From Cyclobacteriaceae bacterium (GTDB taxonomy: Bacteria; Bacteroidota; Bacteroidia; Cytophagales; Cyclobacteriaceae), in contig JAEUUJ010000083.1 of NCBI GenBank assembly GCA_016786495.1, positions 1 through 64,000 on the forward strand: a DNA stretch of 64,000 nucleotides, read 5' to 3'. Made by a program: the position numbers and the translations under genes. This document shows, in pieces, positions 35,291-44,046 of the stretch (within the stretch, counting starts at the first letter, position 1; every line of letters begins with the position of its first letter). The notes under the pieces are model-generated. The model did no database searches, was not told the DNA's origin, and was given only the letters and a program-made list of their open reading frames with translations.

Positions 35291-36361
35291 TTACCGAATG
35301 CGCTCCACACCCAACCCGGGTTTATCGGAGCACGACATGATACCGTCTTTTAAGATAAAGCCACCCGTGACCTCATCTTTGCCCAAATCCAGACTGCCAT
35401 CCAGATCGATGTATTTCGTGTTACTGCACGCAAAGGCTGCGTGAAGCGCAGCTGTAATGCTTACAATACTCTCATCGTTACACCCCCAGAACAAATCGAC
35501 TTTCGCATGAAGTGCGAGGTCAGCAATTTTTAACGCCTCATTCACACCGCCACATTTCATCAGCTTGATGTTGAAAATACCCGCCGCACGTGGCGGGGTG
35601 ATCAGCTTCAGCGCATCCGCGGGTGAAAGCAGCGATTCGTCAGCGGCAATCTTAACTTTGATCTCGTCAGGCAAGGCTTTCATTTCATCGATTGACTTTG
35701 CCGGGAGCGGCTGTTCAATCAATTCAATATTCAGGGTTGTCGTTCGCTTATAAAAGTCTTTCGTTTGCTGTGGCGTGTAGCCCTGATTTGCATCAATACG
35801 AATGACCATGCGGTTTCCAAAATGCTCACGCAGTTTTACCAGCCGTTCAATATCTTCTTCCAGGTCTTTGCCCAGCTTCACTTTCAGGATCTTAAATCCG
35901 CGTTCATCGTATTCCTTCGCTTCCTTCAGAGTCTCCTCAACATTTTTGATCCCGATCGTATTGGAGGTTGGCAGCGATTTAATTTTTTGTCCGAGAAATT
36001 TTACCAAAGGAACACCAAGGTGTTTCGTTAACGCATCATAGATCGCGATATCCAGTGCGGCGCGCGCTGCCGGATTTTTTGGAAACTTCTGCAATACGTC
36101 AAAAAGCAACTGGTTCGCTTCGCGGATGTCGCGACCAACCAAAAAATCCAGGTTCTTTTCTTCCAGCGCAGCGATGGTCGAATCGAAATACTCGCCCGTC
36201 ACGTACTCGCTCGGATTACCCGCTCCGATGCCCGTTACCCCGTTCTCCAACGTGATCTCCACAAACGCATTGCTGACCGAATCGATGGTTTTAAATGCGA
36301 TGGTGTATGGTTTGGTGTTGGCCAGATCGGCCTTCCATGTCTTTACGCTTTTGATTTTCAT
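35291..36361 (-). CDS. dgcA: N-acetyl-D-glutamate racemase (DgcA-like), enolase superfamily
   Basis: This 356-residue muconate-lactonizing/enolase-type protein carries the catalytic set of the dipeptide epimerase group: K160-x-K162 (LKVKLGKD), metal ligands D190, E216 and D241, and K266 (FNIKLMKCGG). It overlaps the DUF1611 gene by 4 nt. Enolase-family enzymes encoded next to a DUF1611 protein have been described as N-acetyl-D-glutamate racemases (DgcA). L-Ala-D/L-Glu epimerase (YkfB-like, murein peptide recycling) is the main alternative, and the active site cannot separate the two. Confidence 0.75.
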   Translation of the reverse strand: MKIKSVKTWKADLANTKPYTIAFKTIDSVSNAFVEITLENGVTGIGAGNPSEYVTGEYFDSTIAALEEKNLDFLVGRDIREANQLLFDVLQKFPKNPAARAALDIAIYDALTKHLGVPLVKFLGQKIKSLPTSNTIGIKNVEETLKEAKEYDERGFKILKVKLGKDLEEDIERLVKLREHFGNRMVIRIDANQGYTPQQTKDFYKRTTTLNIELIEQPLPAKSIDEMKALPDEIKVKIAADESLLSPADALKLITPPRAAGIFNIKLMKCGGVNEALKIADLALHAKVDLFWGCNDESIVSITAALHAAFACSNTKYIDLDGSLDLGKDEVTGGFILKDGIMSCSDKPGLGVERIR

Positions 36362-37416
36362 TTCGATTCGCGGATAAGTTTTTCAAAAATAGGCAGCAGG
36401 CGATCTAACCCGTCTTCCAGCGGAAGCACGGCCGGAATACCAAGTTCTTTTTCGTATTCAGCAGCTATCTTCCTGGCTTCTTCAGGCGTCTGCTTTGACG
36501 TGTTGAGGGTAACGGCAACCGTAGGCGCTCCGTAAATTTTGATGAGCTCAATTTCTTCTTTCGGCTGCGCGATGTAGGCCGGATAATACTCCAGATCCTT
36601 ATACTGTTTGCGTTTCGGGTTATGCTGAAGCACCACGGCAGTTGCATCGGCCGAAACGATCCACTCCGCGCCCGCAGGACCGCTCGGATTGCGCAACGAA
36701 GACTGGCCTTCAATAAAAATGATGTCAGGTTTCGCTTCCAGGTAACAGGTGTGAATGGCATGTTCCATCTCACCCGAGATAAAATCGTTCAGGGTTGAAT
36801 CGAAAATAAACCCATACTTCGCGCCCTGCATCCATCCGGTTTGGCCCGTATAAATCATCTCGGCTTTGTAGCCGGCTTTCCGCATGGCCTCTACCAAAAA
36901 CCGCGTAGTCGTTCTCTTGCCCAGTGCGCAGTCGGTACCCAGCACGGCAATCTTCGGACATTTAACCTCCTTTATTTTTCCGCTCCAAAAGTTCAGGTCT
37001 TTAAATTTCTTGGGTTTGCGAACGTCAATGATTTCCAGCCCTTTGCTTTTCGCGAGTTGGGCAAGGTCTTCATGCTCCGAAACATGATCATGCAAGCCAT
37101 TAACAATGCCCATGTTATTTTCCAATGCTTCGCGCAACAACGCGCGTAACGAATCCGGTATCACCCCGCCTTTCGTAGCTACACCCACCACGCAATAGTC
37201 GGCTTTGATTTTCCCTGCTGCTTCCGAAATTGACGTGAACACAGGTATACCACGGTTTTTTCCATCCAACACTTCACCGGCATCTTTTCCGGCATGTTTC
37301 TCATCAACAATGCCAACAATTTCAAAACGATCGGTTCCGCGAATCAGACCGTGGGCAGTTTTCGCGCTGTTGGTATCCAGGTATCCGCCTGTGATCACGA
37401 GGGCCTTACTTTTCAT
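36358..37416 (-). CDS. dgcN: D-glutamate N-acetyltransferase DgcN (DUF1611 family)
   Basis: The 352-residue protein has the DUF1611 layout: an N-terminal Rossmann-like domain (LVITGGYLDTNSAKTAHGL) and a C-terminal P-loop-like domain with LGTDCALGKRTTTRF (159-173) and EGQSSLRNPSGPAGAEWI. In the known pathway DgcN acetylates D-glutamate and DgcA racemises N-acetyl-D-glutamate. Its ATG lies upstream of dgcA and the 4-nt overlap couples them. A beta-lactamase-like lipoprotein gene ends 39 nt upstream in the same direction. Confidence 0.75.
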   Translation of the reverse strand: MKSKALVITGGYLDTNSAKTAHGLIRGTDRFEIVGIVDEKHAGKDAGEVLDGKNRGIPVFTSISEAAGKIKADYCVVGVATKGGVIPDSLRALLREALENNMGIVNGLHDHVSEHEDLAQLAKSKGLEIIDVRKPKKFKDLNFWSGKIKEVKCPKIAVLGTDCALGKRTTTRFLVEAMRKAGYKAEMIYTGQTGWMQGAKYGFIFDSTLNDFISGEMEHAIHTCYLEAKPDIIFIEGQSSLRNPSGPAGAEWIVSADATAVVLQHNPKRKQYKDLEYYPAYIAQPKEEIELIKIYGAPTVAVTLNTSKQTPEEARKIAAEYEKELGIPAVLPLEDGLDRLLPIFEKLIRESK

Positions 37417-37455
37417 AAACGGGTAAAAATTCAGGGTGCAATATAGGAGTTCCGG

Positions 37456-38709
37456 CTAACGGGTACGATCGTAGGTGAGTACAAATTTTGATAGATCAGG
37501 AGCGTATTTGCGATCGCGCTGTAGTTCGTATTCATACATCAGCCTGCCCAGATTTTTGAAAAAGGGAAAACCAAGCGAATCGTAGTCGTATACACCGTCA
37601 TTGTAAACGCCATCGGTGTTCACATTGATAACGGCCGAAAGCATAAATTCAATCTTGTTATCAAAATCAACGATGTAAGCATTGTCGATCAGGTAGCCGT
37701 AGGCATCCCCTACTTTGTTAAAAATGCGAATGTTTTTTGGAATCGGACTCTTTTCTTGTCCGTACATCAGGAACTTACAAAACGCATCGAAGTATGTCGT
37801 GTCTTTCGAATAAGGTGGCCATTCCGTTTCCGTTGGAAGTTGCGACATGTACTGATACAGAAACGTGTAGTCGTCATCCGTCAGGTTGAATTTCCGGTTT
37901 GACGGTGCCTGTTCCGGAAAAAGTAAATTTTGCAGGAATGCTTGTTGATCCGTTAATGAATAAAAATTCTTGTACGTAAACTCAAACGGATGGTTAACCA
38001 GCAACGTGTCATTCTTATAGTAGGCCATGCCCCTGAAAATACGAGCCGGTGGTTTAATAGAGTCTGCATTGAATAGCATGGGCTGCGTATAAAGTACGTT
38101 GCCGTCTTTTAGAAATCGTACGGCTTCGGTATGCCGGTTTTGATCCGGCTTTAAAAAACGTTCCAGGCGATGCAGCAAGCGCACGGAATATCCATGCTCC
38201 CTCAACTTTTCATTGGCGTCTTTCTGACCCAGAAATTCATACAGCCGGTTATAGGCATCGTTGTCGCTGGTAACCAGAATTTTCTTGATGTAATGTGCGG
38301 CAGACGGCAAGCCGGATTCGGATGTCGTATCCCTCACCACAGAGAGTTGACCGGAATACGCACTGTCGTGCAGCATAATCGCATACTTATCCAACCCGGC
38401 AATGTTTAGCGTGTTGATCTTATCAAGCGCCAGCACGCACAAAGGAAGTTTTACAGTGGAGGCCGGATAAAAGTATCGCAGCGAGTCAACATTAAATTTG
38501 AATTGCCGGAAGGATGGAACGTTGTGCTCATCCCGGTTGATCTGCGTGTAAATAATCTGGACTTCAAGTGAATCTTTATTGGCAAGAATGTCCGCGAATT
38601 TCTCCGGCTCGCGTTTCATCAGATTCTCCAGCAAGTGCTCATCCTCCGGGATGGATGCCGAGCATCCGGCCAGGATAAGTGCAAAAAGAAACGGCAGGCG
38701 TCTGATCAT
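37456..38709 (-). CDS. Class A beta-lactamase/transpeptidase-like lipoprotein
   Basis: The 417-residue protein has a lipoprotein signal (LFALILAGC, lipid-modified C16). It keeps serine-hydrolase motifs in order: SxxK as S84-T-V-K87 (YFYPASTVKLPL), SDN at 148-150 (LVTSDNDAYN), and KVG (IFNKVGDAYGY) as the third motif. This is the penicillin-recognising-enzyme fold, but length and spacing differ from classical beta-lactamases. It could act on D-amino-acid-containing peptides, which would fit the dgcN/dgcA genes just downstream. Anchored to the envelope. Confidence 0.8.
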   Translation of the reverse strand: MIRRLPFLFALILAGCSASIPEDEHLLENLMKREPEKFADILANKDSLEVQIIYTQINRDEHNVPSFRQFKFNVDSLRYFYPASTVKLPLCVLALDKINTLNIAGLDKYAIMLHDSAYSGQLSVVRDTTSESGLPSAAHYIKKILVTSDNDAYNRLYEFLGQKDANEKLREHGYSVRLLHRLERFLKPDQNRHTEAVRFLKDGNVLYTQPMLFNADSIKPPARIFRGMAYYKNDTLLVNHPFEFTYKNFYSLTDQQAFLQNLLFPEQAPSNRKFNLTDDDYTFLYQYMSQLPTETEWPPYSKDTTYFDAFCKFLMYGQEKSPIPKNIRIFNKVGDAYGYLIDNAYIVDFDNKIEFMLSAVINVNTDGVYNDGVYDYDSLGFPFFKNLGRLMYEYELQRDRKYAPDLSKFVLTYDRTR

Positions 38710-38751
38710 CCCCGAAGATAAGGTTTTACCGCTGCTTGGGACGATTTTGCG

Positions 38752-38759
38752 TAACTTTG
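38752..38759 (+). promoter_or_regulatory. -7 element of rlmN, probable leaderless transcript
   Basis: TAACTTTG at 38752-38759 matches TAnnTTTG. The rlmN ATG is at 38764, only 4 nt after it, so transcription would start at or very close to the start codon. A TTTTA at 38724-38728 is a doubtful -33 element. Confidence 0.5.
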
Positions 38760-38763
38760 TGTT

Positions 38764-39807
38764 ATGATCGCGGTGAACAAACGGGACGTACGAAAGCTAA
38801 AACTGGAAGAACTGAAAGAGTTTTTCGTTCAGCACAACGAGAAACCGTTTCGCGCGCAACAGGTTTACGAGTGGCTTTGGAAGAAATCCGCCAAAGATTT
38901 CGACCAGATGACCAACCTGTCCCTGCCTGTTCGGGAGTTGCTGAAAACGCATTTCACGATCAATCACATCCAGGTCGATACCATGCAGCGCAGCGCTGAC
39001 GGTACGATAAAAAATGCAGTAAAGCTTCATGATGGGTTGGTGGTGGAATCGGTTTTGATTCCGACTGAAGATCGCATTACCGCCTGCGTTTCTTCACAGG
39101 TAGGCTGCAGCCTGGATTGCAAGTTTTGTGCAACCGCTCGTCTGAAGCGGATGCGCAACCTGAATCCCGATGAAATTTACGATCAGGTGGTGGCCATCAA
39201 ACAACAGGCTGAACTGTTCTTCAACCGACCGTTAACCAACATCGTGTTTATGGGCATGGGTGAGCCGTTACTCAACTATGCGAATGTTGTGGCCGCGATC
39301 GACAAGATTACCTCGGAAGAAGGTTTAAACATGGCATCGAAGCGCATCACGCTTTCTACGGTGGGCATTACGAAGATGATTAAAAAGATGGCCGATGACG
39401 GGGTAAAGTTTAACCTGGCCGTTTCCCTGCACTCAGCCAAAGACGAGGTACGTTCATCCATCATGCCGATCAACGAAACAAACTCCCTTGACGAACTCGC
39501 TGAAGCACTCAAATATTGGTACAAGAAAACCAAACGCAAGGTTACGTTCGAATACGTGGTGTGGAAAGGTATCAACGACACCGAAGATCACGCACTGGCG
39601 TTGGCAAAATTCTGCAAACATGTTCCCTCTAAAGTTAACCTGATCGAATACAACCCGATTGATGACGGGGAGTTTCAGCAAGCCTCCGAAAAAGCGCTCG
39701 CGATGTACCAGCGTACGCTCGAACAACACGGCACGCAGTCGTTTGTGCGTAGAAGCCGGGGCAAAGACATTGACGCAGCCTGCGGCCAATTGGCTAATAA
39801 ATCGTAA
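38764..39807 (+). CDS. rlmN: 23S rRNA (adenine-C2)-methyltransferase
   Basis: RlmN is a radical SAM enzyme that methylates C2 of A2503 in 23S rRNA and of A37 in some tRNAs. Its 4Fe-4S ligands are C115, C119 and C122 (GCSLDCKFCATARL), and the methyl-carrying C-terminal cysteine is C340 (IDAACGQLANKS). The 347-residue length is normal. It is divergent from the beta-lactamase-like gene. Confidence 0.96.
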   Translation: MIAVNKRDVRKLKLEELKEFFVQHNEKPFRAQQVYEWLWKKSAKDFDQMTNLSLPVRELLKTHFTINHIQVDTMQRSADGTIKNAVKLHDGLVVESVLIPTEDRITACVSSQVGCSLDCKFCATARLKRMRNLNPDEIYDQVVAIKQQAELFFNRPLTNIVFMGMGEPLLNYANVVAAIDKITSEEGLNMASKRITLSTVGITKMIKKMADDGVKFNLAVSLHSAKDEVRSSIMPINETNSLDELAEALKYWYKKTKRKVTFEYVVWKGINDTEDHALALAKFCKHVPSKVNLIEYNPIDDGEFQQASEKALAMYQRTLEQHGTQSFVRRSRGKDIDAACGQLANKS

Positions 39808-39831
39808 GATTTTATCAATCCGATAAAACTA

Positions 39832-40542
39832 ATGGCCCGATTTTCATGTCTTGTGAACGTGAGGTCTGGTTTCCTGAAGATTATCGCTTTCCTGCTTGTT
39901 ATGGCAGGGCTGACCAATTCAGCGTTTTGTCAGCGTACTACCCGCGTAGTCGTAGTCGACTCTGTTTCGTTTGAATCACTCCCGGCTGTATTTGTAATCG
40001 TCAAGAATTCAAAAAAATCATTTCTGGCGGATCCTTCCGGTATCTTCACAATTCAGGCAAATGCAACCGATACACTGGTATTGTCGCATGTGGGTTATCA
40101 TCCGGTTATGATCCCGTTGTTTTTTGAAGAAGACGCGATCATGGTACGAATGCGGCCGAAAGTTACCTTGCTGGACGAAGTCGTTATTTCGTCCCGCAAG
40201 CTATACCCCAACGAGTTAAATCCCAGAACAAGCAAGGTACCCGAAACTAAAACGGTTTGGGGAACCCTGAATCAGCCATGGGAATATTTCAACAAACGCG
40301 AAAAAGAAAAACGCAAGCTGGTTAAGTTGATGCAGGAAAACGACCGCATCAAAACATTCCTCGAAGTGATTACCGATCCTTCTATCAAAGAAGAACTCAT
40401 GGGCGTTTATGAAATAGAAGAAACAGCGTACTACGATATTCTCGTTCGCTTTAACCAGCAAAAGTTACCGGTTATATATTCCAACGACTCCGAAAAAATT
40501 ATCGAGGCCCTCCACACTTTCTTCGAAAAAGAAACACGCTAA
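39832..40542 (+). CDS. Secreted protein with carboxypeptidase-like regulatory domain
   Basis: The 236-residue protein has an N-terminal signal sequence (LKIIAFLLVMAGLTNSAFC). Residues about 35-100 read like a CarboxypepD_reg-like beta-sandwich: VVVDSVSFESLPAVFVIVKNSKKSFLADPSGIFTIQANATDTLVLSHVGYHPVMIPL. The C-terminal half is charged (FNKREKEKRKLVKLMQENDRIKTFLE). This domain is common on Bacteroidota envelope proteins. No TonB plug or barrel follows. Function unknown. Confidence 0.75.
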   Translation: MARFSCLVNVRSGFLKIIAFLLVMAGLTNSAFCQRTTRVVVVDSVSFESLPAVFVIVKNSKKSFLADPSGIFTIQANATDTLVLSHVGYHPVMIPLFFEEDAIMVRMRPKVTLLDEVVISSRKLYPNELNPRTSKVPETKTVWGTLNQPWEYFNKREKEKRKLVKLMQENDRIKTFLEVITDPSIKEELMGVYEIEETAYYDILVRFNQQKLPVIYSNDSEKIIEALHTFFEKETR

Positions 40543-40589
40543 CTTCACGCGCTGGGAGGAATTCCATACCTTGATCGATATTTTCCCTT

Positions 40590-41900
40590 ATGAGTCCTGA
40601 TATTAAGGCCCTTACCGAGGCATTAAATTTTTCACCTGACAACCATGCGCTCAGGCTTCTGCTGGCGAACCTGCTGCTGGCAAATGGCCAACCCGAAGAG
40701 GCAGAAACCCATTTTAAAATTTTGCTCGCAAACAGTACTGCCGGCAATGACGCCAAACTGGGTCTGGCCAAGTGCTATGTCCAGCAAGGGAAAAACAGCG
40801 CAGCCGTTGTTATCCTGGAAGAATTGCTGGAGGCAAAACCCGATGATACCGATTTGCTCCTTTTAATCAGCCGGGCCCTCCTCCGCAACGATGAGTCCGC
40901 GAAAGCGATTGAATATTATAAAAGATGCCTGGCGCTTAATCCCAAGATTACAGACGAGGAACTTGACCAAAACCTGCGCAACACCGGCTCGAATGAACTT
41001 TCGGAATTGATTACGTCCATTGAAAACAGTCTCGCAGTTGAAAAGCCCAAAATAAAGTTCGATGAAGTGGGCGGTATGGATCGCGTGAAAGACGAGATTA
41101 ACATTAAAATTATTCAACCGCTTCAGTATCCGGATTTATACAAGGCCTACGGGAAAAAAATTGGCGGTGGCATCCTGATGTATGGCCCGCCGGGTTGCGG
41201 AAAAACTCATCTTGCCCGCGCTACTGCCGGTCAGATAAACGCAAAATTTATTTCCATTGGTATTCATGATGTTCTCGACATGTGGCTTGGCAACAGCGAG
41301 AAAAAACTTCATGAATTATTTGATCTCGCGAGGAGACAGGCCCCCTGCGTATTATTTTTTGATGAGATTGATGCGTTGGGTGCAAGCCGCACCGACATGC
41401 GTCATTCATCGGGTAAGATGCTCATTAACCAATTCCTGACTGAATTGGATGGAGTTGAGTTCTCGAACGAAGGCGTACTAATTTTGGGTGCAACCAACGC
41501 GCCCTGGCATTTAGATCCGGCATTCAGACGGCCCGGCCGTTTCGACCGAATCATTTTTGTTCATCCACCCGATGTAGCCGGCCGCGAAGCAATTTTAAAA
41601 ATACTCCTGAAAGACAAACCGCTTGGTTCCGTTGACCTCGCAGCAATAGCGAAGGTGACAGACGATTTTTCGGGTGCCGATTTAATGTCGGTGGTAAACC
41701 GAACCATCGAAGATAAATTGAGAGAAGCCTTTACAGCCGGAGGCATTCAGCCGATCCAAACGAAAGACTTGTTGAAATCCGCCAAACAAGTAAAGCCCTC
41801 TACCAAAGAGTGGTTTACCTCCGCACGAAACTATGCGCTGTACTCGAATGAGTCAGGCATTTACGATGACATTCTCGAATACCTTAAAATAAAGAAATAG
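40590..41900 (+). CDS. TPR-domain AAA+ ATPase (p97/Cdc48-like single module)
   Basis: Three tetratricopeptide-like units cover residues about 3-118. A classic AAA domain follows, with Walker A GPPGCGKT (199-206), Walker B CVLFFDEIDALG (253-264), sensor region ATNAPW and arginine fingers in AFRRPGRFDR (311-320). The AAA part resembles the Cdc48/p97 and proteasomal ATPase group, whereas the N-terminal TPR replaces the usual N domain. It probably unfolds or remodels a partner recognised by the TPR. The next gene begins 3 nt after the stop and also encodes TPRs. Confidence 0.85.
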   Translation: MSPDIKALTEALNFSPDNHALRLLLANLLLANGQPEEAETHFKILLANSTAGNDAKLGLAKCYVQQGKNSAAVVILEELLEAKPDDTDLLLLISRALLRNDESAKAIEYYKRCLALNPKITDEELDQNLRNTGSNELSELITSIENSLAVEKPKIKFDEVGGMDRVKDEINIKIIQPLQYPDLYKAYGKKIGGGILMYGPPGCGKTHLARATAGQINAKFISIGIHDVLDMWLGNSEKKLHELFDLARRQAPCVLFFDEIDALGASRTDMRHSSGKMLINQFLTELDGVEFSNEGVLILGATNAPWHLDPAFRRPGRFDRIIFVHPPDVAGREAILKILLKDKPLGSVDLAAIAKVTDDFSGADLMSVVNRTIEDKLREAFTAGGIQPIQTKDLLKSAKQVKPSTKEWFTSARNYALYSNESGIYDDILEYLKIKK

Positions 41901-41903
41901 CCC

Positions 41904-43148
41904 ATGACCGATCATCTTTTAGAACGCGCTTCCCAATTAGTAAACCTGAAACGCTATCCGGAAGCCGAACAATACCTTAAAGATGTGCTCACGACCGAGC
42001 CGAAGAATATCCATGCGCTGATTCTGATGGCACTTTGCAAGAGTGAACTCAAACAACATGGCGAGGCACTCGCAAACATTAAAGCTGCGCTCGCCCAGGA
42101 GCCAACCAATCCGGAAGTACTGCACATCTACGCCTACATACTGTTAAAGAACGATGCGTATGCAGAAGCTGAGAAGTACATCAATAGTGCAATCCTGTTC
42201 GATCCGCAAAATGCTGATTACTTCGGGTTGCTGGCAAACATCAAACTTCAGAAAAAAGAATGGGAAGCTGCACTCACGAATGCAAACAACGGATTAGCGA
42301 TTGATCCGGAACACATTGCCTGCCTCAACGTACGTTCTACAGCCTTGTTTAAACTTGACCGGAAGCAGGAAGCTTACGAAACGATCCGGGAGTCGCTCCA
42401 AAACGATCCGGAAAACGATTATACGCATACCAATATCGGTTGGGGACTGCTTGAAAAAGGTGATCATAAGAAAGCACTTGAACATTTTCGGGAAGCGTTG
42501 AAAATCAATCCGGAAAACAGTTCTGCGAAAGCAGGCCTGGTGCAGGGGCTGAAGGCGCGTTACCTGTTCTACCGCATCTTTCTGAAATATGCCTTTTGGA
42601 TTGGCAACATGAAGGGAGGTTTACAATGGGGAATCATTATCGGTTTTTACTTGGGAGCACGGGTTCTGCGATACATCGCGGCCACAAACGAGAGTTTTGC
42701 ACCGTTCATTAACCCGATTATTTTCCTGTATACGTTGTTTGCGATCAGTACCTGGGTGATCGGGCCGTTGTCGAATCTCTTCCTTCGGCTCAATGTCTAC
42801 GGTCGCTATGCACTCTCTCCGGAGCAAACCCGGTCGTCAAATTTCGTGGGGGTGGCGTTGCTCACGGGCATTATCGGGTTTATGTTGTTAATCATGATAG
42901 ACGACCCGATTTTCTTTATGATCGGGATATTCGGGTTGACCATGATGATTCCGCTTTCATCGATGTTTAATCCCCCAAAAGAGAGCAACAAGAGGATACT
43001 CATTGGATATACCATAGGACTGGTAGTTGTAGCAGTGCTGGAAATGCTCCAATACCTGACGACAGGAGAAATGAGCGTATTGGCTTCTGTTTACCTGATT
43101 GGCGTATTCGTGTATGGCTGGATTGCCAACGCGATGATTATTCGCTGA
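41904..43148 (+). CDS. TPR-repeat integral membrane protein
   Basis: The 414-residue protein has about six TPR-like units over residues 1-205 (for example HALILMALCKSELKQHGEALANIKAAL and GWGLLEKGDHKKALEHFREALKINPENSSAKAGL). About five membrane helices occupy the C-terminal half. It follows the TPR-AAA ATPase by 3 nt and is likely its membrane anchor or substrate receptor. Similarity to a named family is not evident. It converges with the rhomboid gene (no overlap). Confidence 0.75.
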   Translation: MTDHLLERASQLVNLKRYPEAEQYLKDVLTTEPKNIHALILMALCKSELKQHGEALANIKAALAQEPTNPEVLHIYAYILLKNDAYAEAEKYINSAILFDPQNADYFGLLANIKLQKKEWEAALTNANNGLAIDPEHIACLNVRSTALFKLDRKQEAYETIRESLQNDPENDYTHTNIGWGLLEKGDHKKALEHFREALKINPENSSAKAGLVQGLKARYLFYRIFLKYAFWIGNMKGGLQWGIIIGFYLGARVLRYIAATNESFAPFINPIIFLYTLFAISTWVIGPLSNLFLRLNVYGRYALSPEQTRSSNFVGVALLTGIIGFMLLIMIDDPIFFMIGIFGLTMMIPLSSMFNPPKESNKRILIGYTIGLVVVAVLEMLQYLTTGEMSVLASVYLIGVFVYGWIANAMIIR

Positions 43149-44036
43149 TTACTTTTTGCTGGCGTTAAAGAGCTTTTCTTTCTCTTCTTTGGTAAGACTT
43201 TCATAGCCACGATCTGAGATCTTGTCAAGAATGGCATCGATCTCGGCTTGTGAGGCTTTGGATGGTGAAGCCGGCTTTGCGGAACGCTTATCTTCTTTTC
43301 GGTACGTGACTTTTACAGCAGGCTTGCTTTTGAAGAGGTCTTTAAACCAATCGAGTGTTACTGTGATCCATCCACCCCAGTTAACTCCGGCTTTCAATTG
43401 CTTGATGTAAATAAATCCAAGTAACGCACCACCGAGGTGGGCAATATTTCCTCCGGCATTCACTTGCGTGGTTCCGAGGTACGAAACAACGACATAGAAC
43501 AGGGCGATATACTTGATTCGAACCGGACCAAGAAATAACAGAAAAAATGTGTAGTCGGGTAAAAGTGTTGCGGCAGCCACCATGATCGCGAAAACTGCCG
43601 CTGATGCACCCACCATCCCTTCAAAATCTGACCGTTCAGCAAAAAAAGGAATGGTATTGAACATCAACAGGTATAGCAAACCGCCTGCAAGACCGCCCAG
43701 TATGTAAATCGCGGTCAGTTTGTCGCTCCCCAAATATTCCACAAGCAATTTGCCAAACCAGTAAAGTCCCAGCATGTTAAAAAGGATGTGAAAAATGTCG
43801 AAGCGGCTGTGGGCAAACATGTACGTGATTAACGTCCAGGGTCGACTTAGAAATTCTGCCATCGTAGGCGGAATCAGGAATTGTTTGTAGATGAAGTCAG
43901 GAATAGCCGGAGCCTGTGCGATCAGCCCGATAACCGATATAAAACCAATCACCAAAAAGATCACCACGTTAATGATGATCAACTGCGCATGCGCGTTGTT
44001 GTGTCGTTGAAATGCATTTTTAAAGTCGTCAAACAT
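43149..44036 (-). CDS. Rhomboid-family intramembrane serine protease
   Basis: The 295-residue protein has about six membrane helices, catalytic serine S145 (GASAAVF) and histidine H200 (NIAHLGGALLG); the H-x-x-x-N region is HILFNMLG near residue 83. Rhomboids cut membrane-anchored proteins inside the bilayer. The last ~70 residues (after about 225) are charged, cytoplasmic and unlike the paralogue next door. It starts 10 nt after the stop of the other rhomboid, with which it forms a leftward pair. Confidence 0.88.
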   Translation of the reverse strand: MFDDFKNAFQRHNNAHAQLIIINVVIFLVIGFISVIGLIAQAPAIPDFIYKQFLIPPTMAEFLSRPWTLITYMFAHSRFDIFHILFNMLGLYWFGKLLVEYLGSDKLTAIYILGGLAGGLLYLLMFNTIPFFAERSDFEGMVGASAAVFAIMVAAATLLPDYTFFLLFLGPVRIKYIALFYVVVSYLGTTQVNAGGNIAHLGGALLGFIYIKQLKAGVNWGGWITVTLDWFKDLFKSKPAVKVTYRKEDKRSAKPASPSKASQAEIDAILDKISDRGYESLTKEEKEKLFNASKK

Positions 44037-44046
44037 ATCCGAGTCG

